DNA of 64,000 nucleotides, taken from positions 3,291,001-3,355,000 of the forward strand of contig NC_054690.1 of the NCBI RefSeq assembly GCF_011074885.1, in the 5' to 3' direction. The notes beneath the pieces are model-generated. The model had not been told where the DNA came from. It saw only the letters and a list, made by a program, of their open reading frames with translations, and ran no database searches. This document shows, one piece after another, positions 19,088-28,279 of this stretch. The position numbers and the translations under genes are program-made. Numbering within the stretch: position 1 is the stretch's first letter; the number at the start of each line of letters is the position of its first letter. Source of the DNA: Brettanomyces bruxellensis. Its lineage: Eukaryota; Ascomycota; Pichiomycetes; Pichiales; Pichiaceae.

Positions 19088-19957
19088 CTACTTGCCTACT
19101 GTTGTAGTAGGTTTGGTAGTAATCCTATCGCCATCATTAATCCCTGCCGCTTCAGATTCTGAAAAATCCAAGATTGATGTACCGTAAGTATCCTTAAATT
19201 CAGCCTTTAGTCTTCTAAGCCTTACTAAGATATTTTCCAACTTCTTGAAAAAGTCCATCTCTTTGTTCACTTGTTTGAATCCTTCCTCTTCCATTTCAGG
19301 TGTCAATTCCGGTTTCGAGAAGTACTTCCTTATTATTTCATTCATACGGGAATATACCTGAATATATTTGTATTCAACTAGCAGTACATCCGTTGAAATT
19401 TCTAAATATTTAACCACTAAGAATACCCTATAATTCTGACCTTCCTTTGCCTTTTTCGGTAAATTAATTCTCTGAAGCATGTATATGATTAATGAACCAT
19501 CTGAATTCTTATCACCCTTGTTCTTTTTGAATGGAAGCTGATCTTCGTCGTTGAGCCTTATTGTTTCAATTGGTAAATCCTCCACTGTATTGATTTCTTC
19601 TAATTTTTCTCGATTCATAGCAAATTCACATTTCCCTTTATTGTCAAGCTGCAACTTTTGTTTTACAGGTTTCTGATCAACATCATTAATGTGATTTGAT
19701 TTTATATTCGAATGAGACTGCGTATTCGATGATGTGTTCCTTTTGATCACTTCTGATATATTTCTCTCCGTGTCACGGGTAAAGCACCAATCAGGGATTT
19801 CTTTAACTGAGGGATTCTCAGAAAGTTTGTGCATCAAATCATTGTAACGTTTCAAATTTTTTAGATAAGCAAGTTTCTTACCTTCGATTGTCTTCTCGCT
19901 AGGTCCTCCATCGCAGCTAGATATCTCTAGGTTCGGATGTAATACAAACAATTGCAT
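19088..19957 (-). CDS. Unrecognised conserved-looking protein
   Basis: 289 residues, complete from the first ATG to the stop, codon usage like its neighbours. I do not recognise the family. The N-terminus (MQLFVLHPNLEISSCD) is followed by a lysine-rich helical stretch with an IPDWCF motif (about residues 54-59), then a polar Ser/Asn-rich linker at about 65-110. The C-terminal half (about 155-265: SLIIYMLQRINLP, YRVFLVVKYLEISTDVLLVEY, then FKKLENILVRLRRLKAEF) looks folded, with strands followed by long amphipathic helices, possibly a coiled coil. No signal peptide or membrane helix. Its upstream region is shared with MRPL39, transcribed the other way. The ordered pattern argues that it is a real, fast-evolving gene. 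Confidence 0.6.
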   Translation of the reverse strand: MQLFVLHPNLEISSCDGGPSEKTIEGKKLAYLKNLKRYNDLMHKLSENPSVKEIPDWCFTRDTERNISEVIKRNTSSNTQSHSNIKSNHINDVDQKPVKQKLQLDNKGKCEFAMNREKLEEINTVEDLPIETIRLNDEDQLPFKKNKGDKNSDGSLIIYMLQRINLPKKAKEGQNYRVFLVVKYLEISTDVLLVEYKYIQVYSRMNEIIRKYFSKPELTPEMEEEGFKQVNKEMDFFKKLENILVRLRRLKAEFKDTYGTSILDFSESEAAGINDGDRITTKPTTTVGK

Positions 19958-21010
19958 GCTTATTAACCACCAATAATTTATGTTCCTTAGCTTTATATGT
20001 CAATGCAAAGTTTTCATAAAAATTTATGTCAGCAGAGAAAATGAAATAATATATGTATAGGATAATCAATTGTATCACATAGAAAGGATCAGAAAAGAAT
20101 TACTCTCAAGTGGCAAATATGACCCACTTATGTCATTTTATAGAGACAGTTTTCTTCGTTGGAAGATGCTGGTTGCTTCCATCAATTTCTTAATGTGGAA
20201 CGAACAATTGGAACTGGTGGCAACCAATCAATCCCAAAATTTTCTGCTTTTTCCAATTCGCTCAGCAATCACAAGAAATCATCCTGAAAATCTGGGGAAC
20301 ATCTTGTTCTTCCAAGAATTTCCAATTTTTAGGATGTTCGAATTTCTTAGATTAAATCAATATTTTGTGGGTATTTGGAAACTTTCCATTATGATATATT
20401 ATTGCTCTAATCTGCCTTTGCTTTTTGTTCTCATTTTTTCAGTGTTCTGTTAAAAAACGGTAAAATTGAGCTATTCGAAATAATACAAATAAATCCAATT
20501 TTAATTCTCTTTTTAGAGATGTTGTCACCAGATTTGATTGTACTAATAAAGAGGGATGAGTTATTTGCATTGTTCTAATTACATCATATTTTGTGCCTAT
20601 TTTTCTGTATTATTTCCAACCAACCAGATTTTGGCTCGGTTCTACTAGTTCATCCTAAAATTCAAATCAACTTGACAGGTTTGTAGTTGACACTCCCTAT
20701 GTTCCCCTCTATCTTCTTTTGGAATTATTGTTGTTTTCCATTGAATTATGCCAACCATAGATAAGTACTAGTATGTCTTTCATCCAGTTAAATATGAGAA
20801 AGTAATAAGTGCATCCCTGCACATTTCAAAAGTGTACACCCGTTCACCAAATACTCTGCGGAGGAAAAAGTTAAACTGCCCGAACTTAGTCGGAGTAGCA
20901 GCTAAATGTTTGTCAGACGCTTTGGAAAGTTAGAATACATTCATCTATAGAATTCAGAGTAAAGCTTCACGTTAATATCACTCTGGTTCGGTGATTCAAT
21001 TTTGCAGATT
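19958..21010. other. Divergent intergenic between the unrecognised gene and MRPL39
   Basis: About 1.05 kb. A 127-codon frame on the plus strand (20070-20453) opens with TTG rather than ATG, is mostly hydrophobic/aromatic from AT-rich composition, and has no recognisable motif, so it is not called. No tRNA or snoRNA signature is seen. Probably two promoters. Confidence 0.45.
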
Positions 21011-21313
21011 ATGGCAAGTAAGTCTAATCAGTCACCTGTATAAGTTATGAAATTTTCTTACTAACGCAACTTGCGAATTATAATAGAGTCAAAAGCTAGA
21101 ACTACAATTGTTCAACTCATATCAACAGCCAAAACTGGCTATCGTAGGACTCTAGTTGTCCCAAGAACTGCAAAGGAAGTTACTCAGGTTAGATATGATC
21201 CAATAGCGCAAAGGCATGTTATGTTTGTGGAATCAAGAAAGAGAAGAGGTGCCATTCCTGTGAAACCTTTGGATTTCTCACGAGGAGCCTTTGACTGGAA
21301 GAAAAAGAGATGA
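21011..21313 (+). CDS. MRPL39: Mitochondrial large-subunit ribosomal protein bL33m (spliced)
   Basis: Exon 1 is 21011-21017 (ATGGCAA), the intron is 21018-21086, and exon 2 is 21087-21313, giving 77 residues. The spliced start reads MAKSKARTTIVQLISTAKTG, and the rest contains [23 protein letters not shown] and PLDF. This matches yeast Mrpl39 ([41 protein letters not shown], KPLDF). The protein is a bL33 homologue near the E-site of the mitoribosome. Strong splice signals (GTAAGT, TTACTAAC, TAG) and the homology both fix the two-exon model. An ATG-less upstream continuation of exon 2 exists but does not fit the family. Tandem with SPT5, 568 bp apart. Confidence 0.93.
21018..21086 (+). other. 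MRPL39: Intron of MRPL39
   Basis: 69 nt, GTAAGT donor seven bases after the A of the ATG, TTACTAAC branch sequence, ATAATAG acceptor. Splicing makes the third codon AAG across the junction. Confidence 0.92.
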
Positions 21314-21881
21314 TTTAAATATTTATCTAACTGGCGATCTTTAGTTTTGCCTTCCTGTACATATAATATTATTATCGTGATCAGCGTACCTTCATGTGCG
21401 ACACTAAATATATTTGTTCGCACTTACCCGGATATGATTTTTATTATTCTCAACCTTAATAATAGGCATGTTTTCTTTTTCCCAATTTGTTTTCCGCTTT
21501 TTTTTAATTTTTTAAATTTTGTGCTTCGTATGGTGGCCTCGCTGGAATTGCCGACGGCGGCAAGGAACTCCAACGCCACATCATTTTTCACTTAACTGGA
21601 GTAAAGCTTCTTAATTCTTTATTGGCTCTAAAAGATAAGGCGGCCCCTCCCTGTAATTGTATATGTATATGATACCTTAAAAGTAGTTAATTTTACATTA
21701 CAGTCAAATATACATTATTGGCTTCTTTCTTTTCATAGAGGGGAAAAAGGGAATAATAATTTGGCTTGGAAGTTAGTTTCAACATTTTGGGTGAAAATAT
21801 AAGCAGTATACATAGTCAGTGTCAGCTAGAATATCCTCGAGTATTATATTCGCATTTTCATTTTAGGGATATTCGAAGAAC
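21314..21881. other. Intergenic: MRPL39 3' region and SPT5 promoter
   Basis: AT-rich with a T-run near 21500. No gene or RNA gene is recognised. Confidence 0.45.
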
Positions 21882-24800
21882 ATGAGTGAGGATAAACGAG
21901 GTTCGGGGATGAAAGAGGACAAGACACCTAAGAGTTTAGTGAAGGGGGAGGAAGACAATGAAAAAATATTGAGAGAAAGTGAATTCGAAACAAACACGCC
22001 CGAAGACAAGTTAATCCCTGAGGTTGGAAGTAGTGACCAACCTGATTCTAAGGAACAGATTGTGAAGAAAGAAGAGCCTGAGGTTGAAGATTCAAATAAT
22101 GCGGCTTTGGGTCAAGACGATGAGGAGGAAGATAGTAACAATCATGACGACGATGGGGAAGAGGAAAATGATGATGACGATGATGACGACGACGACGACG
22201 ACGATGATGATGATGATGATGGCGATGATGTTCATAGGAGAAAAAGAAGAAGAGGAAATCGGTTTTTAGATGTTGAGGCTGAAGTTGACGAGGACGAGGA
22301 TGAAGATGAAGACGATGAAGAAGCTGAGTTATTAAAGAAAGATTTCTTGGCAGATGATGAAGCACCAGAGGCCGCATCTGCAGCCGCCGAAAGTCACATA
22401 AAACTAGACAGATCACGTGAAAAGCTTGATGAAGAAGATGCGCAAGCTTTGGCAGCCCAGTTCCGTGAAAGATATGGAAGATCCGCATCTTCCCGTTACA
22501 TGGGCAGTGGTGCCAAAGTGTCACAGAGGTTGTTATTGCCCTCCGTTGATGACCCATCCATCTGGGGTATACACGTTAAGCATGGACGTGAGAAGAGCAT
22601 TGTTAGGCAATTGTATGCAAGAATGTTTAATATGAAGGGTGTCGAAGGTGTGTACAGTGCTTTTCAGAGAGACGACTTTGAGGGTTATATATATGTCGAG
22701 GCAAGACGGATCGATGTGGTTGATCGGATTCTTTCCGGTATTCCGGGAATTTATATCACCGGTGGAAAAGTGCTAGTTCCAATTGATGAGTACCCCGACT
22801 TGCTTCGTCCCGGAAAACCTGAAGATCATGAAGTTAAACCTGGAAGTTACGTCCGGATCAGGTCTGGAAAGTATAAGGGGGACCTTGGTATCGTTGATAA
22901 TTTGGCTGACAACGGACTTGAGGCTCGTGTCAAGTTGATTCCAAGGCTAGATTATGGTCGTGGTGTGGGTTCGTTGACCGGACGTGGGCATCGTGGTTAT
23001 CATAAAGGTATGGCTCGCCCACCTCAAAAGCTCTTTTCACAGTATTCCGCATCACAGTATGATCCTGAACATCTCACAACAGCCCGGACTGAGCGAAATT
23101 TCTTTGTTTACAGAAACGAGGAGTATATAGATGGTTATCTTTTCAAGGATATCAGCATGACGCACTTAGTTATGAAAGATATTCGACCAACGTTGCGTGA
23201 ACTTGAGCTCTTTGGAATGGGCAAAGATAACAATGCACAGAATATTGATAATGAGGCAGAGGGAGGGTCGATGCCGGTGGACATTAACAAGATGGCCAGG
23301 AGTCTTAAAAAGGCACAGATATCTTCAATTCTTTTTCAACCTGGTGATCGTATTGTTGTTTCTTCTGGTGAGCAAACTGGAATGCATGGTCATGTTACTA
23401 GTGTCGCCGGAAATGGTAAGATTGTGCAAGTAATTCTTAAGGATGGCCGAGCTAAGGAAGAAGTTGAGGTTCCTGCATCCGCTCTCAGAAAAGTTTTTCT
23501 ACCTGGTGATCACGTTACTGTTGTTCGTGGTGTGCATTCTGGTGAAAGCGGAATGATTGTTCAAGTTCAACGAAAGCAGGTCACTTTAATATCAGACCAA
23601 ACTGGAAAAGATGTGACCGTCTTTGCAAATTATTTACAGAGATCAGTGGATAGAGGTGCCTTAAATATGGCCACCGAATCCACAGAGCAGGAGGATGCTG
23701 ATGATGAGGATGGAGAATCCAGTGCGACATTCGAGTTGCATCAAATCGTCCGCTTAAATCCTACTGATGTTGGTCTCGTGATCCGAATGGAAAAGAATGC
23801 ATTAACGATTCTTCGAACAGATGGATTCACGGTCCGTGTTGAACCTGAACAGATTCAAAGTGCCGTTAAGCTCGATAGGATGACGGAGAAGACGACCGAT
23901 CGTTTCGGTAACGAAGTTAAGGTGGGAGACGTTATTAAGGAGATTCATGGAGAAAAACGGCAGGGTAACGTTTTGCACGTCTTTCGGACTACCTTGTTTG
24001 TGCGGTCCAAAAGTATAGTGGAGAACTCTGGACTATTCGTTGTGGACGCAGACACGGTTCAAATTCTATCAGCACATGCAGACATCTCGACTAATTCGCC
24101 TGCTGTGGCAATCTCCGGAGCATTCAAGATGCCAGACTTGAGCCGGATGAACCCAAACAGAATGGCACATCCACAGATTAATGTTTCCAGCACGAAGTTT
24201 GGAGGCCGTGATCCAACAATCCATCAATACGTTAGTGTTCGTAAAGGTCCGTACAAGGGTAAAAAGGGGCTTGTTAAGGATGCTAATGGATCCATGGCAC
24301 GTGTTGAGATGCACAATCCAGCCAAGATCGTTGCAATTAATAAGGTTGATTTGCTCTTTGAAGTCCGTCCGGGTCAATACATTGCCTATGAACAATTTGC
24401 TGAGAGCAGAGGGAGGGGAAGACGTGCTGGCAGGGGAGGAAGAGTGTATTCTGATGCGGTTGCCAGACCACCGCCTTCAAGTGCGGGATCGGAATCACCA
24501 ATGTGGTCTTCATCCGGTCCTACATCAACTGCAGCATCTGTTCCAAATGGTGGTGCTCAAAACGGTGGACTTACTCCATCGTGGTCATCCTCGCGCACCC
24601 CTGCCTGGGGTGGAAGAACTCCCGGATGGGGAAATAGTGGTGAAAAGACTCCAAGTTGGACATCCGGTGGGGGAAAGACTCCGGCATGGGGATCGGGTTC
24701 ACGTTCTTCCTGGGGAGGAAGTAGTACGAGAGGTCAAAAGTCTAGTTACGGTGGTCATACCTCTTATGGTGGAAGTACGGCTTACGGTGGGAATACTTCC

Positions 24801-24965
24801 TATGGTGGAAACACTTCTTACGGTGGAAACGCTTGGAAACCTGTTGGAAGTAACAGTGGTGGGGCAAAGAGTTCTGACTGGGGTTCGACGCCAACGGCCG
24901 GTGATTGGGATGCTCCAACACCTGCTGCGCCTAAGAAGGAGGATGATAATTACATCCCAGAATGA
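21882..24965 (+). CDS. SPT5: Transcription elongation factor Spt5 (DSIF large subunit)
   Basis: 1027 residues (S. cerevisiae 1063). With Spt4 it clamps RNA polymerase II and recruits processing and chromatin factors. The N-terminus is acidic, with a run of about 17 aspartates (about 97-113) and a second Asp/Glu stretch (about 136-150). The NGN domain is at about 222-312 (SIWGIHVKHGREKSIVRQLY, FEGYIYVEARR, GIPGIY). KOW domains follow, recognisable at about 318-360 (VKPGSYVRIRSGKYKGDLG), about 490-580 (FQPGDRIVVSSGEQTGMHGH, FLPGDHVTVVRGVHSGESG) and near 790 (ISVRKGPYKGKKGLVKD-like). The C-terminal region from about 860 has TPxWGG-type repeats then tyrosine TSYGGN repeats, targets of Bur1 kinase in the family. 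It ends in an acidic tail. Confidence 0.96.
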   Translation: MSEDKRGSGMKEDKTPKSLVKGEEDNEKILRESEFETNTPEDKLIPEVGSSDQPDSKEQIVKKEEPEVEDSNNAALGQDDEEEDSNNHDDDGEEENDDDDDDDDDDDDDDDDDGDDVHRRKRRRGNRFLDVEAEVDEDEDEDEDDEEAELLKKDFLADDEAPEAASAAAESHIKLDRSREKLDEEDAQALAAQFRERYGRSASSRYMGSGAKVSQRLLLPSVDDPSIWGIHVKHGREKSIVRQLYARMFNMKGVEGVYSAFQRDDFEGYIYVEARRIDVVDRILSGIPGIYITGGKVLVPIDEYPDLLRPGKPEDHEVKPGSYVRIRSGKYKGDLGIVDNLADNGLEARVKLIPRLDYGRGVGSLTGRGHRGYHKGMARPPQKLFSQYSASQYDPEHLTTARTERNFFVYRNEEYIDGYLFKDISMTHLVMKDIRPTLRELELFGMGKDNNAQNIDNEAEGGSMPVDINKMARSLKKAQISSILFQPGDRIVVSSGEQTGMHGHVTSVAGNGKIVQVILKDGRAKEEVEVPASALRKVFLPGDHVTVVRGVHSGESGMIVQVQRKQVTLISDQTGKDVTVFANYLQRSVDRGALNMATESTEQEDADDEDGESSATFELHQIVRLNPTDVGLVIRMEKNALTILRTDGFTVRVEPEQIQSAVKLDRMTEKTTDRFGNEVKVGDVIKEIHGEKRQGNVLHVFRTTLFVRSKSIVENSGLFVVDADTVQILSAHADISTNSPAVAISGAFKMPDLSRMNPNRMAHPQINVSSTKFGGRDPTIHQYVSVRKGPYKGKKGLVKDANGSMARVEMHNPAKIVAINKVDLLFEVRPGQYIAYEQFAESRGRGRRAGRGGRVYSDAVARPPPSSAGSESPMWSSSGPTSTAASVPNGGAQNGGLTPSWSSSRTPAWGGRTPGWGNSGEKTPSWTSGGGKTPAWGSGSRSSWGGSSTRGQKSSYGGHTSYGGSTAYGGNTSYGGNTSYGGNAWKPVGSNSGGAKSSDWGSTPTAGDWDAPTPAAPKKEDDNYIPE
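22170..22222 (+). repeat. SPT5: GAT/GAC microsatellite coding for poly-Asp in SPT5
   Basis: Uninterrupted GAT and GAC codons encoding the aspartate run. The codons alternate irregularly, so the protein run is kept while the DNA is less slippage-prone than a pure repeat. Confidence 0.85.
24741..24830 (+). repeat. SPT5: 18-bp tandem repeat in SPT5 C-terminal region
   Basis: Five units of 18 bp, starting at 24741, 24759, 24777, 24795 and 24813, each encoding a T/S-S/A-Y-G-G-N/H/S hexapeptide. Units four and five differ at only two bases, so the array is recently expanded. Confidence 0.9.
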
Positions 24966-25404
24966 TTTTTCCCCCTTTTGGCCTAATAATCTTCGCTGCT
25001 ATTATTGATTCATGTGTATTTTTTGTCGATGTGCTCTAGTAAAATAGATAACAAATTTTTCAATTATATTTACGTATGATGTAACAGTCGATTTTATACG
25101 TTTGTTGGCCGCATCGTTCTGTAGCTTGATTATAGGTATTGCGTTAGTCGTCGACCTGTACCAGCTGTGATCATGTTCACCTTTTTTTGCTTCTATTTTT
25201 TTCCCCTCCCACTTTTTTTCCTCTCACTAGTTCCGCGACACGCGTTGTCTTTTTCCTTCTCGACCATTTTTTTCACCAAAAACAGGATAATTTCGATTCT
25301 ATGAATTGATCTCTTACAAGTGGGATAAAATCGACACCAATAAATACAACCTTCTTCCATTGCACATTGCAACATCACAAAGAAGTTCTACTGGCATATC
25401 AACA
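24966..25404. other. Intergenic: SPT5 3' region and ERV25 promoter
   Basis: T- and C-rich tract at about 25185-25230. An ACGCGT hexamer lies at 25240-25245, about 160 bp before the ERV25 ATG; its meaning for a secretory gene is unclear. No gene is seen. Confidence 0.45.
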
Positions 25405-26055
25405 ATGTTTTTGACCTCCTTGTGTGCGATAATATTGGCCCTTTTCCAAATTTCAGCGGTCACCGCACTTAGATTCGAAGTGCCAGCATTACTACAACCT
25501 ACTTCACAATGTGTGCGTGAGTTTGTCTCCGATGGCCAGCTTGTTGTTGTGACGATCAATACTGATGGCCAAAGTGGCGATGGCCAAATTTTGTCCGTCA
25601 AGATTTCCGGGGCAGATGGCAGTGAATACCGTAGAAAGGATAATGTCGTTGGTTCGTTTAAGGTGGCATTTACCGCAAAATCTTCCTCTTCGTTTGATAT
25701 TTGCTTTGAGAATAAGATCCAGCCAGGATTTAGATCCAACGGCAGAGATCTTAAGAGACAAATCGAGTTGGATGTTGAGGCTGGAGCAGCTGCCAGAGAT
25801 TGGAATGCTATTCAGGCTGCTGAAAAATTGAAGCCGGCTGAAGTCGAGTTGAGAAAGACAGATGAAATGATTGATGACATTGCCTCTGAGTTAGAATACC
25901 TAGTTAGAAGGGAAGAAAGGTTAAGAGATACTAATGAGTCTACGAATAGAAGAGTGCGTAACTTCGGTATTTTGATCATTGTTGTTCTTCTTTCCGTTGG
26001 TATGTATCAAATCAGATACATGAGAAACTACTTCCGTTCAAAGCACATTCTATGA
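25405..26055 (+). CDS. ERV25: p24 family cargo receptor of COPII vesicles
   Basis: 216 residues from the ATG at 25405, chosen because it begins a typical signal peptide (MFLTSLCAIILALFQISAVTA). An upstream in-frame ATG at 25306 would add 33 polar residues and bury the signal. The GOLD domain follows (FEVPA, CVREFVSDGQLVVVTI, SSSFDICFENK with the two conserved cysteines), then a coiled-coil stalk (IDDIASELEYLVRREERLRDT), the family signature NESTNRRVRNFGILI, one membrane helix and the short tail YMRNYFRSKHIL. This follows S. cerevisiae Erv25 closely (RLRDTNESTNRRVRNFSIL, YLKNYFKTKHII). It forms the ER-Golgi p24 complex with Emp24, Erp1 and Erp2. Confidence 0.95.
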   Translation: MFLTSLCAIILALFQISAVTALRFEVPALLQPTSQCVREFVSDGQLVVVTINTDGQSGDGQILSVKISGADGSEYRRKDNVVGSFKVAFTAKSSSSFDICFENKIQPGFRSNGRDLKRQIELDVEAGAAARDWNAIQAAEKLKPAEVELRKTDEMIDDIASELEYLVRREERLRDTNESTNRRVRNFGILIIVVLLSVGMYQIRYMRNYFRSKHIL

Positions 26056-26245
26056 TTTCACTATCATTGATTAAGTACACTTTGTATTTTTCTTTCGTTT
26101 GTTGGTTATTATCATGTCTCTTGAACTTGGACTATTTCTTATAGGTAATAAATAAGTTCAATAGTAATGTTCTTAAAATGAATTATTTGTTCAGCTTAGA
26201 AAAGTATATATAGCACAAGTAAATTATATAAGTCATATTCCGGTA

Positions 26246-26851
26246 TTACCATTCCCCTAATATGCCTGTTCTTCCTAGAACCAAGGCAAAATCCATGTAG
26301 TTCATCCATGCGCGTTCACCATCGTTAATTACTGTAATCATGTCAAGCATAACATTAGTCGGCACATCTTGCTTCAACTTCTGGCATAGCATTTTCAAAT
26401 CGTTGAGATATATTCTTTGCTTGTAGGCAGTTTTCTTTTCTGCGCTAGATAATACAGACTTTCCATTAACTGTTGCCAATGTCATATACCAGTAGTAATC
26501 AATGATGTCAATTTGGGCATTAAGACGCAACAGTAAAGCTCCCTCATAAAGATATTTCTCGAAATCCACAATTTGTGACACATCTGAACTAGAAGTTTCC
26601 AATCTATCCATACCAAAGTCTTGTACATTAATGAACGTCAACAACTTATCAGGTACATTTAACTCGGTTTTGAATAAATTTGGAATGTACTTGATCAAAA
26701 TATCTTCTGTATCATTTCTATCACAAAATTTTGTATAGGCATCTAAAAGTTCATCCTGAATTTCCTGAGGAATACGGCTTGTCCTCGACTTTGCATAAAT
26801 GCTTTCAAATGCCACATTTTCAGCAAGTGTCTGTTTTCTATGGCGGCCCAT
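26246..26851 (-). CDS. RAD33: Nucleotide excision repair protein Rad33
   Basis: 201 residues from the ATG at 26851. Rad33 binds Rad4 and supports nucleotide excision repair; it is structurally related to centrin but lacks good calcium-binding loops. The match is to the yeast family: an early RIPQEIQDELLDAYTKF (yeast VPIEVEDEILEKYAE), a middle helix region (VDFEKYLYEGALLLRLNAQIDIIDYYW, yeast IDFTKLVRCTCQLLILMNNLTVIDDLW), and a C-terminus INDGERAWMNYMDFALVLGRTG (yeast TDGKRLFMTYLDFGCVLGKLG). The longer frame before ATG starts with TTG, so I exclude it. The family diverges fast, but three blocks in order make the call fairly safe. Confidence 0.82.
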   Translation of the reverse strand: MGRHRKQTLAENVAFESIYAKSRTSRIPQEIQDELLDAYTKFCDRNDTEDILIKYIPNLFKTELNVPDKLLTFINVQDFGMDRLETSSSDVSQIVDFEKYLYEGALLLRLNAQIDIIDYYWYMTLATVNGKSVLSSAEKKTAYKQRIYLNDLKMLCQKLKQDVPTNVMLDMITVINDGERAWMNYMDFALVLGRTGILGEW

Positions 26852-27148
26852 CGTCCTTCGAAGTTGTTTTATCAAACTTCAATTCTTTAATACAAAGAGA
26901 TGGCAGCTACTAGGTTTTATATTTTGATGTTTGGATTTATGTACGGATGTTCCCATCCGATTTAGATAAAAAAAAGGCTCGGTCCAACTTTTACGCGGAA
27001 TTACCCTTTGGTAACCCTACAAATACAAAGTAAAGTTATGTTTCCGTCATTGCTGTGTACAATAAAGAATAAGCAGACTATAATAAAGAAATTTTTAATT
27101 AAAAAGCAGTGGTGAATTAAATGTTTTTTTTATTATACAATGTAGTAC

Positions 27149-28279
27149 TCACATCTGCCAACCATTAAACATATTGTTGTTGTTTAGGCCACCCATCCCA
27201 CCATTAGCATCGTTACTCTGTGCACCAGAGCTATTCACCTTAGCAAGAATCTGCTCTGGACTTAATACATTCTCGATTGCATTCATCGTATTGTCCATAT
27301 TCATTCCAGGATTAGTCGGTGATCCAGAATTACTGATCATATCGGCTGTAGATATCGTACCAGGTTGATTTTGTTGCGAATTAGCTGTTACATTCTGCGC
27401 CTTGTTCCCATCAAAGCTTTCGTTAAAAAACTGAAATGATTGGCCAGTGCCCTGGCCAATATGCACTTTTGATTTCTGTGCTTGATTTGAGTTCATATTT
27501 TTTGGAGAGCCGTTCTTCCCTCTTTGTTGTAAAAACTGACGATAAAGTTGTTGCTGTTTTTGTATTTGTGATAATTGTTGCGGCCTTTGTTGCATTAAGT
27601 TTGTTTGATTATGCAAGCCCTGTTGAGGTTGTTGTAATTGGTTTTGTAGTTGTTGCTGCTGCTGTCTGAATGCATCAAGTTGCATTTGTCTTTGAGTCTG
27701 CCTTCCATCAGGCATTCCGATGGAAGAACCTGGGGAATTTCCAAAGTTTTGTTGTGATACAGGCGACTGTTGCTGTTGTTGTTGTTGTTGTCTTCTTACT
27801 CTCTGCTGCTGAACCATAATTTCCATTCGCTTCTGATATAAAAAAACAGCATCAGGATATAACTCATCTAAACTCTTGTAGTATTCATTTAATTCTGGTA
27901 ATTCTTGAGGTGGAAAGACTATCTGCGGTAAGGTGTAGTTTTTCTTCTGGTTTGTATTGTTTAGCGTATGAATATCGTTTATTGAAGCAAGGCACATCAA
28001 ATTCATATGAATTCTTTTTAGATAGCTTTGATACATCACTTTTTTTTGATTGTAGTCCATCGCTCCTGTGTTCGATTTGTTCATGACATAAGCCTGTAAT
28101 ATTATGCACTTCTGCAAAAGAATTGTATTTATTTGAAGAAGAACGTCAATTCTTTTCTTATCGCGTTCATCATCAATATTCGGCGGTTGGTTATTATACG
28201 TCCTTATCATGTTGGAAAATCCTATGGCAGGATTTATATTTCCGTTTGTAAAGTTTCCGTTTTGTTGCTGCACGTTCAT
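27149..28279 (-). CDS. SNF11: Gln-rich SWI/SNF subunit, Snf11/SS18-like
   Basis: 376 residues. The recognisable part is the short N-terminal helical domain at about residues 44-105: RIDVLLQINTILLQKCIILQ, then YQSYLKRIHMNLMCLASIND. This is the pattern of the SNH domain of SS18 and of yeast Snf11 (Q-x-N-x-x-L-x-x-x-x, then Y-x-x-L-H-x-N-L-x-x-L-A-x-x-x-D), which binds the Snf2 ATPase. The remainder is low complexity: long Gln runs (about 165-250), Asn and Met stretches, as expected for an activator-contact region. S. cerevisiae Snf11 has only 169 residues, so this copy carries a large Q-rich extension, more like SS18. Function is inferred from one domain only. Confidence 0.65.
   Translation of the reverse strand: MNVQQQNGNFTNGNINPAIGFSNMIRTYNNQPPNIDDERDKKRIDVLLQINTILLQKCIILQAYVMNKSNTGAMDYNQKKVMYQSYLKRIHMNLMCLASINDIHTLNNTNQKKNYTLPQIVFPPQELPELNEYYKSLDELYPDAVFLYQKRMEIMVQQQRVRRQQQQQQQQSPVSQQNFGNSPGSSIGMPDGRQTQRQMQLDAFRQQQQQLQNQLQQPQQGLHNQTNLMQQRPQQLSQIQKQQQLYRQFLQQRGKNGSPKNMNSNQAQKSKVHIGQGTGQSFQFFNESFDGNKAQNVTANSQQNQPGTISTADMISNSGSPTNPGMNMDNTMNAIENVLSPEQILAKVNSSGAQSNDANGGMGGLNNNNMFNGWQM
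27768..27791 (-). repeat. SNF11: CAA/CAG microsatellite coding for poly-Gln
   Basis: Repeated GTT/GCT triplets on the plus strand (CAA/CAG on the coding strand) giving a run of eight glutamines in the Snf11-like protein, likely length-variable between strains. Confidence 0.8.

Noticed and set aside
20070..20453. 127-codon plus-strand frame in the MRPL39 upstream region
   Set aside because: Opens with TTG, is AT-rich and hydrophobic, and lacks recognisable motifs.
22048..22557. Long open frame opposite the acidic part of SPT5 (minus strand)
   Set aside because: It is the antisense of GAT/GAC-rich coding DNA, which gives long His/Arg-rich frames by composition; no motif and no promoter.
24181..25008. 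275-codon plus-strand frame overlapping the SPT5 C-terminus
   Set aside because: Reads out of frame through the SPT5 repeats; low-complexity product, explained by repetitive coding sequence.
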